Of a stretch of 64,000 nucleotides of DNA, positions 1 through 9,217 are shown in pieces. Positions within the stretch are counted from its first letter, which is position 1, and each line of letters opens with the position of its first letter. The stretch is from Phycicoccus sonneratiae (GTDB taxonomy: Bacteria; Actinomycetota; Actinomycetes; Actinomycetales; Dermatophilaceae): NCBI RefSeq assembly GCF_016887965.1, contig NZ_JAFDVD010000003.1:248001-312000 (forward strand), read 5' to 3'. A program made the translations under genes and the position numbers. A model generated the notes under the pieces. It ran no database searches and had not been told where the DNA came from. It was given only the letters and a program-made list of their open reading frames with translations.

Positions 1-2213
1 TCGTCGTCTACGGCGAGGACCCCGTCCTGCGCGCCCTGGAGAAGATCACCGCCAACAAGGCGCGCATCGTCTTCTGCGTCACCGAGCACGGCCACCTCGT
101 CGGGTCGATCACCGACGGCGACGTCCGCCGCTGGATCGCCGGGCAGGAGCAGGTCGACCTCTCCCGGCCCTGCTCCGAGGCGGCGAACACCGACGCGGTC
201 AGCGCCCCGGCCACCGCGACCCCGGCCGAGGTGCGCCCGCTCTTCCACGGCGCCGTCGACCACGTGCCGCTCGTCGACGAGCACGGCCACCTCGTCGCCG
301 TCGCGGTCAACCGCAGCGACACCTTCCGGGTCGGCCGGCGCGAGGTCGGCAAGGGGCACCCGACGTTCGTCATCGCGGAGATCGGCATCAACCACAACGG
401 GTCGGTCGAGCTCGCCAAGGAGCTCGTCGACCTCTCCGCGCGGGCCGGCGCCGACGCCGTGAAGTTCCAGCTGCGCGACATGGGCGCCCTGTACCGCGGC
501 GGCACCGGCAGCGAGGGCGAGGACCTCGGGCCGCAGTACACCCTCGACCTGCTCTCCCGCTTCAACCTCCCGGCCGAGCGGCTCTTCGAGGTCTTCGACC
601 ACGCCAAGGGCCTCGGGGTCGACGTCATGTGCACGCCCTTCGACCCGCCGAGCGTCGATGCTCTCGTCGAGTACGGCGTCCCCGGCCTGAAGATCGCCTC
701 GGCCGACCTGACCAACCACACGCTCCTGCGCCACGCCGCCGCGTCCGGCACCCCTCTCGTCGTCTCGACAGGGATGTCCACCGAGGCCGAGATCCGCGAG
801 AGCGTCGCCCTGTTGCGGTCCACGGGAACGCCGTACGCGCTGCTGCACTGCCAGTCGACGTACCCGGCGCCGTTCAAGGACGTCAACCTGCGCTACCTCA
901 CCCGGCTCGCCGAGCTCGGCGACTGCCCGGTCGGCTACTCCGGCCACGAGCGCGGGTACCACGTGCCGGTCGCCGCGGTCGCCCTCGGCGCGACGATCGT
1001 CGAGAAGCACGTCACCGTCGACAAGTCGATGGAGGGCAACGACCACAAGGTCTCGCTGCTGCCCGACGAGTTGCGCGCGATGGTCGAGCGCATCCGCGAG
1101 GTCGAGGACGCCCTGGGCTCCACGGAGCCCCGGGTCGTCAGCACCGGCGAGATGATGAACCGGGTCAACCTCGCCAAGAGCCTCGTCGCCGCCCGCGACA
1201 TCGCCGCCGGCGAGACCATCGACCTCGCCGCCGTCGACGTCAAGAGCCCCGGCCGGGGCCTGCAGCCCAACGCCCTCGACACCCTCGTCGGGCGCACCGC
1301 GAACCGGGCGATGGTCGCCGGCGACTTCTTCTACGCCTCCGACCTCGCCGACGCGGTCCCGACCGGCCGGCAGTACACGTTCCGCCGGCCGTGGGGGCTG
1401 CCGGTCCGCTACCACGACGTCGCCGCGCTCACCGCCGACTGCACCCCGGACTTCCTCGAGTTCCACTTCTCCTACAAGGACCTCGAGATCGACCCGCACA
1501 CCGCCGTGCCCCGCGCACTGCCCATGGGCTACGCCTGCCACGCGCCCGACCTCTTCGCCGGCGACTTCATCCTCAACCTCGCGAGCGAGGACGACGCGCA
1601 CTGGGAGCGCTCGGCGGAGGAGCTGCAGCGGGTCATCGACATCACCCGCTCGATGCGCGACCGGTTCGAGCAGGACGCCGACCCGGTCGTCATCTCGAGC
1701 GTCGGCGGCTTCACCACGGATCGGCACGTCTCCCCCGACGAGATCCCCGACATGTACGCCCGGGTGGCCGCGGGGCTCGACCGCGTCGACGACTCCGGGG
1801 TGCGCCTCGCCTGCCAGACGCTGCCGCCGTTCCCGTGGTACATGGGCGGCCAGCTGTACTGCAACCTCTTCGTGAATCCCTCCGACACAGCCGGTTTCGC
1901 CTCGACCTACGGGCGGCGGCTATGCCTGGACGTGTCGCACTCGAAGCTCGCAGCGACCTTCCTCGGCATCCCGTTCAGCGAGGCCGTCGACCTCCTCGCG
2001 CCGCACGCCGAGCACCTCCACCTCGTCGACGCGGTCGGCGTCGACGGCGAGGGCGTGCAGGTCGGCGAGGGTGAGGTCGACTGGGCGGTGCTCGCCGAGC
2101 AGCTCGACCAGCACGCGCCCGGCGTCTCGTTCATCCCCGAGATCTGGCAGGGCCACGTCAACCACGGCGAGGGCTTCTGGGTCGCGCTCGAGCGGCTGGA
2201 GCAGTGGCTCTGA
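1..2213 (+). CDS. N-acetylneuraminate synthase-type (NeuB) fusion protein with CBS and TIM-barrel domains, 5' truncated
   Basis: The reading frame is open from base 3, so the N-terminus lies outside the window; 736 residues are visible. Visible residues 1-105 look like a CBS pair (VGSITDGDVRRW, HVPLVDEHGHLVAV). Residues about 118-365 are a NeuB domain starting FVIAEIGINHNGS, which condenses phosphoenolpyruvate with an N-acyl-mannosamine-type sugar to give a nonulosonic acid. A SAF/antifreeze-like module follows (about 393-455, ARDIAAGETI). The C-terminal 275 residues resemble a xylose-isomerase-like TIM barrel (CLDVSHSKLA, HLHLVDAVG). The next gene overlaps its end by 10 bp, so it belongs to the polysaccharide operon. 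The exact sugar product cannot be read from sequence; CBS domains suggest nucleotide sensing. Confidence 0.85.
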   Translation, partial: VVYGEDPVLRALEKITANKARIVFCVTEHGHLVGSITDGDVRRWIAGQEQVDLSRPCSEAANTDAVSAPATATPAEVRPLFHGAVDHVPLVDEHGHLVAVAVNRSDTFRVGRREVGKGHPTFVIAEIGINHNGSVELAKELVDLSARAGADAVKFQLRDMGALYRGGTGSEGEDLGPQYTLDLLSRFNLPAERLFEVFDHAKGLGVDVMCTPFDPPSVDALVEYGVPGLKIASADLTNHTLLRHAAASGTPLVVSTGMSTEAEIRESVALLRSTGTPYALLHCQSTYPAPFKDVNLRYLTRLAELGDCPVGYSGHERGYHVPVAAVALGATIVEKHVTVDKSMEGNDHKVSLLPDELRAMVERIREVEDALGSTEPRVVSTGEMMNRVNLAKSLVAARDIAAGETIDLAAVDVKSPGRGLQPNALDTLVGRTANRAMVAGDFFYASDLADAVPTGRQYTFRRPWGLPVRYHDVAALTADCTPDFLEFHFSYKDLEIDPHTAVPRALPMGYACHAPDLFAGDFILNLASEDDAHWERSAEELQRVIDITRSMRDRFEQDADPVVISSVGGFTTDRHVSPDEIPDMYARVAAGLDRVDDSGVRLACQTLPPFPWYMGGQLYCNLFVNPSDTAGFASTYGRRLCLDVSHSKLAATFLGIPFSEAVDLLAPHAEHLHLVDAVGVDGEGVQVGEGEVDWAVLAEQLDQHAPGVSFIPEIWQGHVNHGEGFWVALERLEQWL

Positions 2214-3283
2214 CGGCACCGCCGCTCGCCCTCTGGGTCGTCCCCGTGGCCGAGCTCGGCGGGGTCGCCCGGCACGTCCTCGACACCGCGGCCGTGGGCC
2301 TGCCGGGGTACCGGCTCGTCGTCCAGTGCCCGCCGGGCCCGCTCGCCGAGCGGCTGCGCGAGCTCAAGGCCGCCGTGACGACGGCGCCGGTCGGGCCGGA
2401 GCACGGTGTGCGCGAGTCGGTCTCGGCGGTCCGGCACGCGGTCCACGCGCTCGCCCCGGCCGTCGTGCACTCGCACCTCGCGTGGGCCGACGTGGTGGTC
2501 GCCGCCGCCACCGTCGGCGCGTCCGCGGCCGTCGTCTCCACCGAGCACGGCATCGCCGGCGACGACCTCGTCTACCACGGGACGGCCTGGCGCTCGCGGC
2601 TGCGCGCCGGCCTGCACACCGCCCGGCTGCGGCGCGCCGACGCGGTCATCGCCGTGTCGGAGGCGACGGCCCGGACCCTGCGGGCCAAGTGGCACCCCGG
2701 CCGCGGCACCGCCGTCCACGTCGTCCCCAACGGCGTCGACCCGCTGCCGGATACCCCGGACCGCAGCCCGGGGCTGCACGTCGTCTCCGTCGCGCGCCTG
2801 GCCCCCGAGAAGCGCCTCGACGACCTCCTGCGCGCCGTCGCGGTGCTCCACGGGCGCCATCCCGAGGCACGGTTGACGCTCGCCGGCAGCGGTCCCGAGG
2901 AGGCGTCCCTCCGGGCGTTCGTCACCGACCTCGGCCTCGGGGACGTCGTCGACCTGCCGGGCCACGTCGACGCCCCGTCGCTCCTCGAGCGAGCCGACGT
3001 GCTCGTCCAGCTCTCGGTGTGGGAGAACTGTTCCTACTCGCTCCTCGACGCGCTCGTCCACGGTGCGGGCGCCGTCGCGACCCCCGTCGGCGGCAACCCC
3101 GAGATCCTCCCGCCGGATGCCCTCGTCGCGGCCACCGACGCCGGGGCCGTGGCCGACGCCGTCGAGCGCCAGGCCCTCGACCCGACCACCCGTCCGCGGC
3201 TCCCCGACGGGTGGCCCACCCGCGAGGAGATGACCGCCCGGGTCACCGAGGTCTACGACTCCGTCACCGGGACCCTGCGGTGA
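2204..3283 (+). CDS. GT4-family glycosyltransferase
   Basis: 359 residues, GTG start overlapping the NeuB-fusion stop by 10 bp. A GT-B fold is indicated by the N-terminal PVAELGGVARHVLD segment and the C-terminal donor half: VARLAPEKRLDDLLRA, then ENCSYSLLDALVHGAGAVA. The usual E-x7-E motif of GT4 enzymes reads E-x7-D here, a conservative substitution of the second acid. It probably adds a sugar to a lipid-linked oligosaccharide on the cytoplasmic membrane face during capsule assembly. Donor and acceptor are unknown. The next gene starts inside its stop codon (GTGA), so translation is probably coupled. Confidence 0.88.
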   Translation: MALTAPPLALWVVPVAELGGVARHVLDTAAVGLPGYRLVVQCPPGPLAERLRELKAAVTTAPVGPEHGVRESVSAVRHAVHALAPAVVHSHLAWADVVVAAATVGASAAVVSTEHGIAGDDLVYHGTAWRSRLRAGLHTARLRRADAVIAVSEATARTLRAKWHPGRGTAVHVVPNGVDPLPDTPDRSPGLHVVSVARLAPEKRLDDLLRAVAVLHGRHPEARLTLAGSGPEEASLRAFVTDLGLGDVVDLPGHVDAPSLLERADVLVQLSVWENCSYSLLDALVHGAGAVATPVGGNPEILPPDALVAATDAGAVADAVERQALDPTTRPRLPDGWPTREEMTARVTEVYDSVTGTLR

Positions 3284-4308
3284 ACGACGTCCTCCTCGCC
3301 GCCAACAACGGCGAGGTCGGGGGCGGCGAGGTGATGCTCCTCGCCACCGCCGAGGTGCTGCGCGACCTCGGGCTCGGGGCCGAGGTCGTCGGCCCGGACG
3401 CCGAGGGCGGTGTCCTCGACCACGCCGAGGCGGCCGGCTTCCCCGTGCACCGGCTCGCGGCCGACCGCCGCCGCTACGCCCGCGAGCTGCGCGACTGGCA
3501 CCGCACGCGCACCGGGCTGACGTGGTGCCACGGGCTCGTGCCGTCCTTGGCCACGGCCGGACGGCGGCACCGCGTCGTCCACCTGCACCAGCTGCCGAGC
3601 CGCGCCCACCGGGCCGCGCTCCTCGCCGCCCGCAACGGGGCGAGCGCCACGCTGGCCCCCTCGCGCTGGCTCGCCGCGCGGGTCTCCGGCGCCGCCGTCC
3701 TGCCGAACTGGACCGCCGACCCCGGACCGGTGTCGCCGCGCCCGCCCCACGACGGAGCGCCCCGGCTGGGCTTCCTCGGGCGGCACACGGTCGACAAGGG
3801 GCTCGTCGTCCTCGCCGAGGCGCTCGCCGGGCTGCCGGACCGCGAGCGACCCCACCTCGTCCTCGCCGGCGAGCCGCGGTTCACCGACGCGTCGACGGCG
3901 CGGCGCGTCGCGGAGGCGCTCGAGCCGCTCGGCGACGGCGTCGAGCGGCTCGGCTGGGTCGAGCCCGCCACCCTGTTCGCCCACGTCGACGGGCTCGTCG
4001 TGCCCTCGGTGGCCCCCGAGGCCTTCGGGCTGTCCGGCGCCGAGGCGATGGCCGCCGGGGTGCCGCTCCTCGTCACCGACGCCGGGGCCCTGCCCGAGCT
4101 CGTCGGCCCCGACCACCCGTGGGTCTGCGCGGCCGGCGACGCCGACGCGCTGCGCGACACCGTCACGGCGTGGGCACGAACCTCGCGTCACGAGCTGACG
4201 TCGGTGGCCGCCGCCCAGCGCGCCCGGTGGCAGGACGAGTACTCCCCGCACGCCGGCCGCGACCGCGTCGCGACCCTCCTGCGCGACCTCCACGTCCACC
4301 CGGCCTGA
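3280..4308 (+). CDS. GT4-family glycosyltransferase
   Basis: 342 residues from GTG at 3280, whose last two bases share the TGA of the preceding gene; the frame stays open further upstream but only as a GC-rich extension over other genes. The N-terminal NNGEVGGGEVMLL corresponds to the Gly-rich acceptor-site loop of GT4 enzymes. The C-terminal donor half has GFLGRHTVDKGLVVLAEAL and an intact E-x7-E motif (PEAFGLSGAEAMAAG). It lies between another GT4 gene and the sugar-nucleotide genes, so a role in building the exopolysaccharide repeat unit is inferred; specificity is unknown. Confidence 0.87.
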   Translation: MNDVLLAANNGEVGGGEVMLLATAEVLRDLGLGAEVVGPDAEGGVLDHAEAAGFPVHRLAADRRRYARELRDWHRTRTGLTWCHGLVPSLATAGRRHRVVHLHQLPSRAHRAALLAARNGASATLAPSRWLAARVSGAAVLPNWTADPGPVSPRPPHDGAPRLGFLGRHTVDKGLVVLAEALAGLPDRERPHLVLAGEPRFTDASTARRVAEALEPLGDGVERLGWVEPATLFAHVDGLVVPSVAPEAFGLSGAEAMAAGVPLLVTDAGALPELVGPDHPWVCAAGDADALRDTVTAWARTSRHELTSVAAAQRARWQDEYSPHAGRDRVATLLRDLHVHPA

Positions 4309-4397
4309 CCGCGCCCGGCGCCCTCCACCCGGCCCGACCGGCCGCCGTCTGCGAGGATGGCGCCGACCCGCCACCGGACCGGAAGGCCCTGCCGCCC

Positions 4398-5374
<977 letters not shown>

Positions 5375-5378
<4 letters not shown>

Positions 5379-6328
5379 GCACCGCCCTCGTCACGGGGGC
5401 CACCGGCCAGGACGGCGGCTACCTCGTCGAGCGCCTCCTCGCCGAGGGGCTCGAGGTGCACGGCCTCGTCCGGCGCGAGGACCTCGGCGGCCCGCTCCCG
5501 GAGGGCCTCGTCGTCCACGAGGTCGACCTCGGTGGCCCGGACGACGACCTCGCCGCCCTCGTCGACCGGGTCGCCCCCGACGAGCTCTACAACCTCGGCG
5601 GCGTCAGCTCGGTCGCCCAGTCGTGGGCCGACCCGCTCCTCACGACCCGGGTCAGCGGCACCGCCGCCCTCGTCCTCCTCGAGGCCGCGCGCCGGGTCCG
5701 CGAGCGCACCGGGCGGGAGGTGCGCTTCCTCCAGGCCGCGAGCGCGGAGATCTTCGGTGAGCCGCCCGTCGCCCCGCAGGACGAGGACACCCCGGTCCGC
5801 CCGGTGAGCCCCTACGGTGCCGCGAAGGCGCTGGCCCACCACGGCGTCGGCATCGCCCGGGCCCGCGGCCAGTTCGCCACCTCGGTCGTCCTCTACAACC
5901 ACGAGTCGCCGCGCCGGCCGCGCACCTTCGTCACCCGCAAGATCACGCACACGGTCGCGGCCATCGCCGCCGGGCGGGCCGAGCGCCTCGTCCTCGGCAA
6001 CCTCGACGCCAGGCGCGACTGGGGCTGGGCCCCCGACTACGTCGACGCGATGGTCCGGGCGGTCCGGCACGACGAGCCCGCCGACTACGTCGTCGCCACC
6101 GGCGAGGCGCACACGGTCCGCGACCTCGTCGCCGCCGCCTTCGCGCGGGTCGGCATCACGGACTGGGAGCCGCTCGTCGAGGTCGACCCCGCCCTCCTGC
6201 GCCCGGCCGACCCGAGCCTGCTCGTCGGCGACGCCACGCGGGCCCGCACCCGGCTCGGCTGGGCCCCGTCGGTGACCTTCACCGAGCTCGTCGCGCGGAT
6301 GGTCGACGCCGAGCGCTTCGACGCCTGA
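5375..6328 (+). CDS. Second GDP-mannose 4,6-dehydratase-like SDR (tandem paralogue)
   Basis: 317 residues, GTG start sharing the TGA of gmd (GTGA). It carries the same landmarks as its neighbour: GATGQDGGYL, QAASAEIFG, YGAAK, YNHESPRR..FVTRKI and RRDWGWAPDYVDAM. This marks a diverged tandem duplicate rather than a 4-keto reductase. One copy could act on GDP-mannose and the other on another nucleotide sugar, or the two could form a heteromer; both ideas are inference. The operon appears to end here, followed by 143 bp before the next gene. Confidence 0.82.
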
Positions 6329-6448
6329 CAGGCCCCGGATTCCCCGCCGGGGGAACCTCGTCCGTTCGGACGAGGCGACCACTCGCCGGAACGGCCCGCC
6401 ACGGGGTGCGAACGGGTACCAGCGGGTAGCTGCGCTTTACGAACTCTT

Positions 6449-6454
6449 TACCGT
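6449..6454 (+). promoter_or_regulatory. Candidate -10 box for the third glycosyltransferase gene
   Basis: TACCGT lies 17 bp before the GTG at 6472 in the 143-bp gap between operons, which would give a very short leader of about 11 nt. An ATG at 6461 is in the wrong frame. No clear -35 is visible. Confidence 0.4.
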
Positions 6455-6471
6455 CCCCGGATGCTGGATCC

Positions 6472-7713
6472 GTGGCCCACACCCTGCCGGACGGACGCAC
6501 CGTCGCCGTCGCCCACGACTACCTCACCCAGCGCGGTGGCGCCGAGCGCGTCGTCCTCTCGCTGGCCAAGGCCTTCCCGGGCGCCCCGGTGCACACGACC
6601 CTCCACGAGCCCGACGCGACCTACCCCGAGCTCGCCGCGCTCGAGGTGCGGGCCTCCTCGCTCAACCGGTTCGCCCCGGCCCGCCGCTCCTACCGCAGCG
6701 CCCTCCCGCTCCTGCCCTTCGCGGCCTCGTCGGTGCGCCCGACCGAGGACGTCGTCGTCGCCTCGACCTCGGGGTGGGCGCACGGCTTCCGCGCCGAGGG
6801 CGACGTCGTCGCCTACTGCCACGCCCCGGCCCGCTGGCTCTACCAGAGCGAGGCCTACCTCGGCGGCTCGCTCCGCTCCTCCGCCAAGGGCCTGGCCCTC
6901 GCGGCCCTCAAGCCCTCGCTCCTCGCCTGGGACCGCCGCGCCGCCGCCCGTCCGGCGAAGTACCTCTGCAACTCGAGGGTCGTCCGCGACCGGATCGGCG
7001 AGGCCTACGGCATCGAGGCCGAGGTCGTCCCCCCGCCGCACTCGATGGACGTCCACGCCCCCCGCGAGAGCGTCCCCGAGCTCGAGGACTGGGCCGGCGA
7101 GGGCTACCTGCTCGTCGTCTCGCGGCTGCTGCCCTACAAGAACGTCGACGTCCTCGTCGAGGCCGTCCGCGGCACCGACGAGCGCCTCGTCGTCGTTGGC
7201 ACCGGCCCGGAGAAGGCCCGCCTCCAGGCCATCGCCCCGCAGAACGTCAAGATGGTCGAGGGCCTCAGCGAGGCCCAGCTGCGCTGGGTGTACGCCCAGG
7301 CCCGCCTGCTGCTCGCCCCGAGCCTCGAGGACTACGGCCTGACCCCGCTCGAGGCCGCCGCGTTCGGCGTGCCGACCGTCTCGCTCGGCGCCGGCGGCTA
7401 CCTCGACACCGTCGTCGACGGCCTGACCGGCCTCTTCGTCGAGGCCCCCGAGGTCGGCGCCTTCCGGGCCGGCATCGCCGAGGCCACCGGCCGCTCCTGG
7501 GACACCGCGGCCGTCCTCGCGCAGGCCGACGCGTTCGGCGAGGAGCGCTTCGGCGAGCGGATCCGCGAGGCCGTGTCCTCGCTGCGCCCGCGGCAAGTGC
7601 GCACCGCCCCCGCCCGCCCGCGGGTCGTCCTCGGCGCCCGCACCCCGGCTCCCGCCTGGGCGGCCCGCGTCGCGTCCGGCCTGGCCATCGCCCCCGCCAC
7701 GGTCACGGACTGA
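6472..7713 (+). CDS. GT4-family glycosyltransferase (WbaZ/mannosyltransferase-like)
   Basis: 413 residues, GTG start. The N-terminus AVAHDYLTQRGGAERVVL is the acceptor-loop signature of WbaZ-type O-antigen mannosyltransferases. YCHAPARWLYQ and the C-terminal SRLLPYKNVDVLVEA and EDYGLTPLEAAAFGVP segments complete the GT-B fold. Adjacent Gmd genes imply a GDP-mannose pool, so mannose or a derived deoxyhexose is a reasonable donor (inference). Only 1 bp separates its stop from the polyprenyl phosphotransferase gene, so the two are co-transcribed. Confidence 0.88.
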   Translation: MAHTLPDGRTVAVAHDYLTQRGGAERVVLSLAKAFPGAPVHTTLHEPDATYPELAALEVRASSLNRFAPARRSYRSALPLLPFAASSVRPTEDVVVASTSGWAHGFRAEGDVVAYCHAPARWLYQSEAYLGGSLRSSAKGLALAALKPSLLAWDRRAAARPAKYLCNSRVVRDRIGEAYGIEAEVVPPPHSMDVHAPRESVPELEDWAGEGYLLVVSRLLPYKNVDVLVEAVRGTDERLVVVGTGPEKARLQAIAPQNVKMVEGLSEAQLRWVYAQARLLLAPSLEDYGLTPLEAAAFGVPTVSLGAGGYLDTVVDGLTGLFVEAPEVGAFRAGIAEATGRSWDTAAVLAQADAFGEERFGERIREAVSSLRPRQVRTAPARPRVVLGARTPAPAWAARVASGLAIAPATVTD

Positions 7714-7714
7714 C

Positions 7715-9175
7715 ATGGCCCTCGTCTCCCCCGTCCGGGTCACCACGCGCCCGCGGACGCCGACCGCCACGCACCGGCTCATCGCCCCGGCCGCCGTCGC
7801 CACCGACCTCGCGGGCATCGCCCTCGTCATCACCCTCGCGGCGCTCGGCCGCATGCACCTGCCGTTCGCGAACGCGGCCGCCGACCTCCACGAGCTCGCG
7901 GTCGCCGCGGCGGTGCCGCTCGCCGTCGGCTGGGTCCTCGCCATCGCGGCGCACGGCGGCTACGCCGGCCACCACTTCGGGGCCGGGGCGACCGAGTACA
8001 AGCAGGTCGTGCGGGCCACGCTCGTCGGTGCCGGGGCGATCGGGGTCGTCTCGTACCTCGCGAAGCTCGAGTTCTCGCGCGGCTTCTTCTTCCTCCTCAT
8101 CATCCTCGGCGTCCCCGTGCTCGTCCTCGGCCGCCACCTGCTGCGCCGGGCCCTGCACGCCGCCCGCCGCCGCGGCCGGCTGACCCACCGCGTCCTCGTC
8201 TCGGGTTCCCCCGACCAGGTCGACGAGGTCGCCGACGTCCTGCGCCGCGAGCCGTGGCTCGGCTACGAGGTCGTCGGTGCCCTGCTGCCGACCCCGGGCG
8301 CGGCGGCGACGCCGGGCGGGGTCCCCGTGCTCGGCACGACGAGCCGCACCGCGGCGGTCGTCGCGTCCGAGGGCTGCGACGTCGTCCTCTTCGCCGGTGG
8401 GGCCGTGGGCTCGGCGCGCGAGATGCGCCGCGCCGCCTGGGACCTCGAGGACTCCGACGTCCAGATCATGCTCGTCCCCAGCCTCACCGACGTCGCGACC
8501 GACCGGGTCCGGGTCCGTCCCGCCGCCGGCCTGCACCTCATGGAGCTCGACCGACCCCGGGCCCACCGCGCGAGCCGCCTCTCCAAGCGTGCCTTCGACA
8601 TCGTCGGCGCCTCGGCCGGCCTGCTCCTCGCCGGCCCGGTCCTCCTCGCGACGGCGCTGGCCATCCGCCTCCACGACGGCGGCCCGGTGCTCTTCCCCCA
8701 GACGCGCGTCGGCCTCACCGGGTCCTTCTTCGACTGCTTCAAGTTCCGCTCGATGGTCGTCGACGCCGACCGGCTCGTCGCCCAGGTCGCCGCGCAGAAC
8801 AAGCACGGCGAGGGGCACGTCCTCTTCAAGGCCGCCGACGACCCGCGCATCACCCGCCCCGGGAAGTTCATCCGCCGCTTCTCGATCGACGAGATGCCGC
8901 AGTTCCTCAACGTCCTGCGCGGCGAGATGAGCCTCGTCGGGCCGCGCCCGCCGCTGCCCTCCGAGGTCGAGCAGTACACCGACGACGTCCGCACCCGGCT
9001 CGCCGTGCGCCCCGGGATGACCGGGCTGTGGCAGGTCTCCGGTCGCTCGGACCTCTCGTGGGAGGACTCGGTGCGCCTCGACCTCTACTACGTCGACAAC
9101 TGGTCGCTGGTCCAGGACCTGACGATCCTCTGGCGCACGGTCTCGGCGGTCCTCACCGCCCGCGGCGCCTACTGA
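7715..9175 (+). CDS. Exopolysaccharide polyprenyl glycosylphosphotransferase (WbaP/CpsE type)
   Basis: 486 residues. It transfers the first sugar-1-phosphate from a UDP-sugar to undecaprenyl phosphate and so starts the repeat unit at the membrane. The N-terminal 160 residues contain several hydrophobic segments and a central CoA-binding-like domain follows. The C-terminal bacterial sugar transferase domain begins SKRAFDIVGASAGLLL. It continues with FKFRSMVVDAD, RRFSIDEMPQFLNVLRGEMSLVGPRPP and PGMTGLWQVSGRSDLSWEDSVRLDLYYV, all diagnostic of the polyprenyl transferase family. It starts 1 bp after the GT4 stop and faces the BY-kinase gene. Confidence 0.92.
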   Translation: MALVSPVRVTTRPRTPTATHRLIAPAAVATDLAGIALVITLAALGRMHLPFANAAADLHELAVAAAVPLAVGWVLAIAAHGGYAGHHFGAGATEYKQVVRATLVGAGAIGVVSYLAKLEFSRGFFFLLIILGVPVLVLGRHLLRRALHAARRRGRLTHRVLVSGSPDQVDEVADVLRREPWLGYEVVGALLPTPGAAATPGGVPVLGTTSRTAAVVASEGCDVVLFAGGAVGSAREMRRAAWDLEDSDVQIMLVPSLTDVATDRVRVRPAAGLHLMELDRPRAHRASRLSKRAFDIVGASAGLLLAGPVLLATALAIRLHDGGPVLFPQTRVGLTGSFFDCFKFRSMVVDADRLVAQVAAQNKHGEGHVLFKAADDPRITRPGKFIRRFSIDEMPQFLNVLRGEMSLVGPRPPLPSEVEQYTDDVRTRLAVRPGMTGLWQVSGRSDLSWEDSVRLDLYYVDNWSLVQDLTILWRTVSAVLTARGAY

Positions 9176-9198
9176 CCGCCGGACCCCTCCCCCGGGGC

Positions 9199-9217
9199 CG
9201 GCCGGCTCAGCCGGCCG
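9199..9217. terminator. Hairpin between convergent genes
   Basis: A perfect inverted repeat, CGGCCGG - CTCAG - CCGGCCG, lies in the 31-bp gap between the convergent phosphotransferase and BY-kinase genes and runs into the kinase stop codon. There is no U-tract, so it is only a candidate bidirectional terminator. Confidence 0.4.

Noticed and set aside
2071-3279. Plus-strand open frame continuous with the second GT4 gene, upstream of 3280
   Set aside because: It overlaps the first GT4 gene and yields Arg/Pro-rich low-complexity protein. The GTGA junction at 3280 gives a normal-length GT4.
6461-7342. ATG at 6461 opening a 293-codon frame over the third GT4 gene
   Set aside because: It is a Pro/Arg/Ser-rich shadow in another frame; the GT4 fold is read from GTG at 6472.
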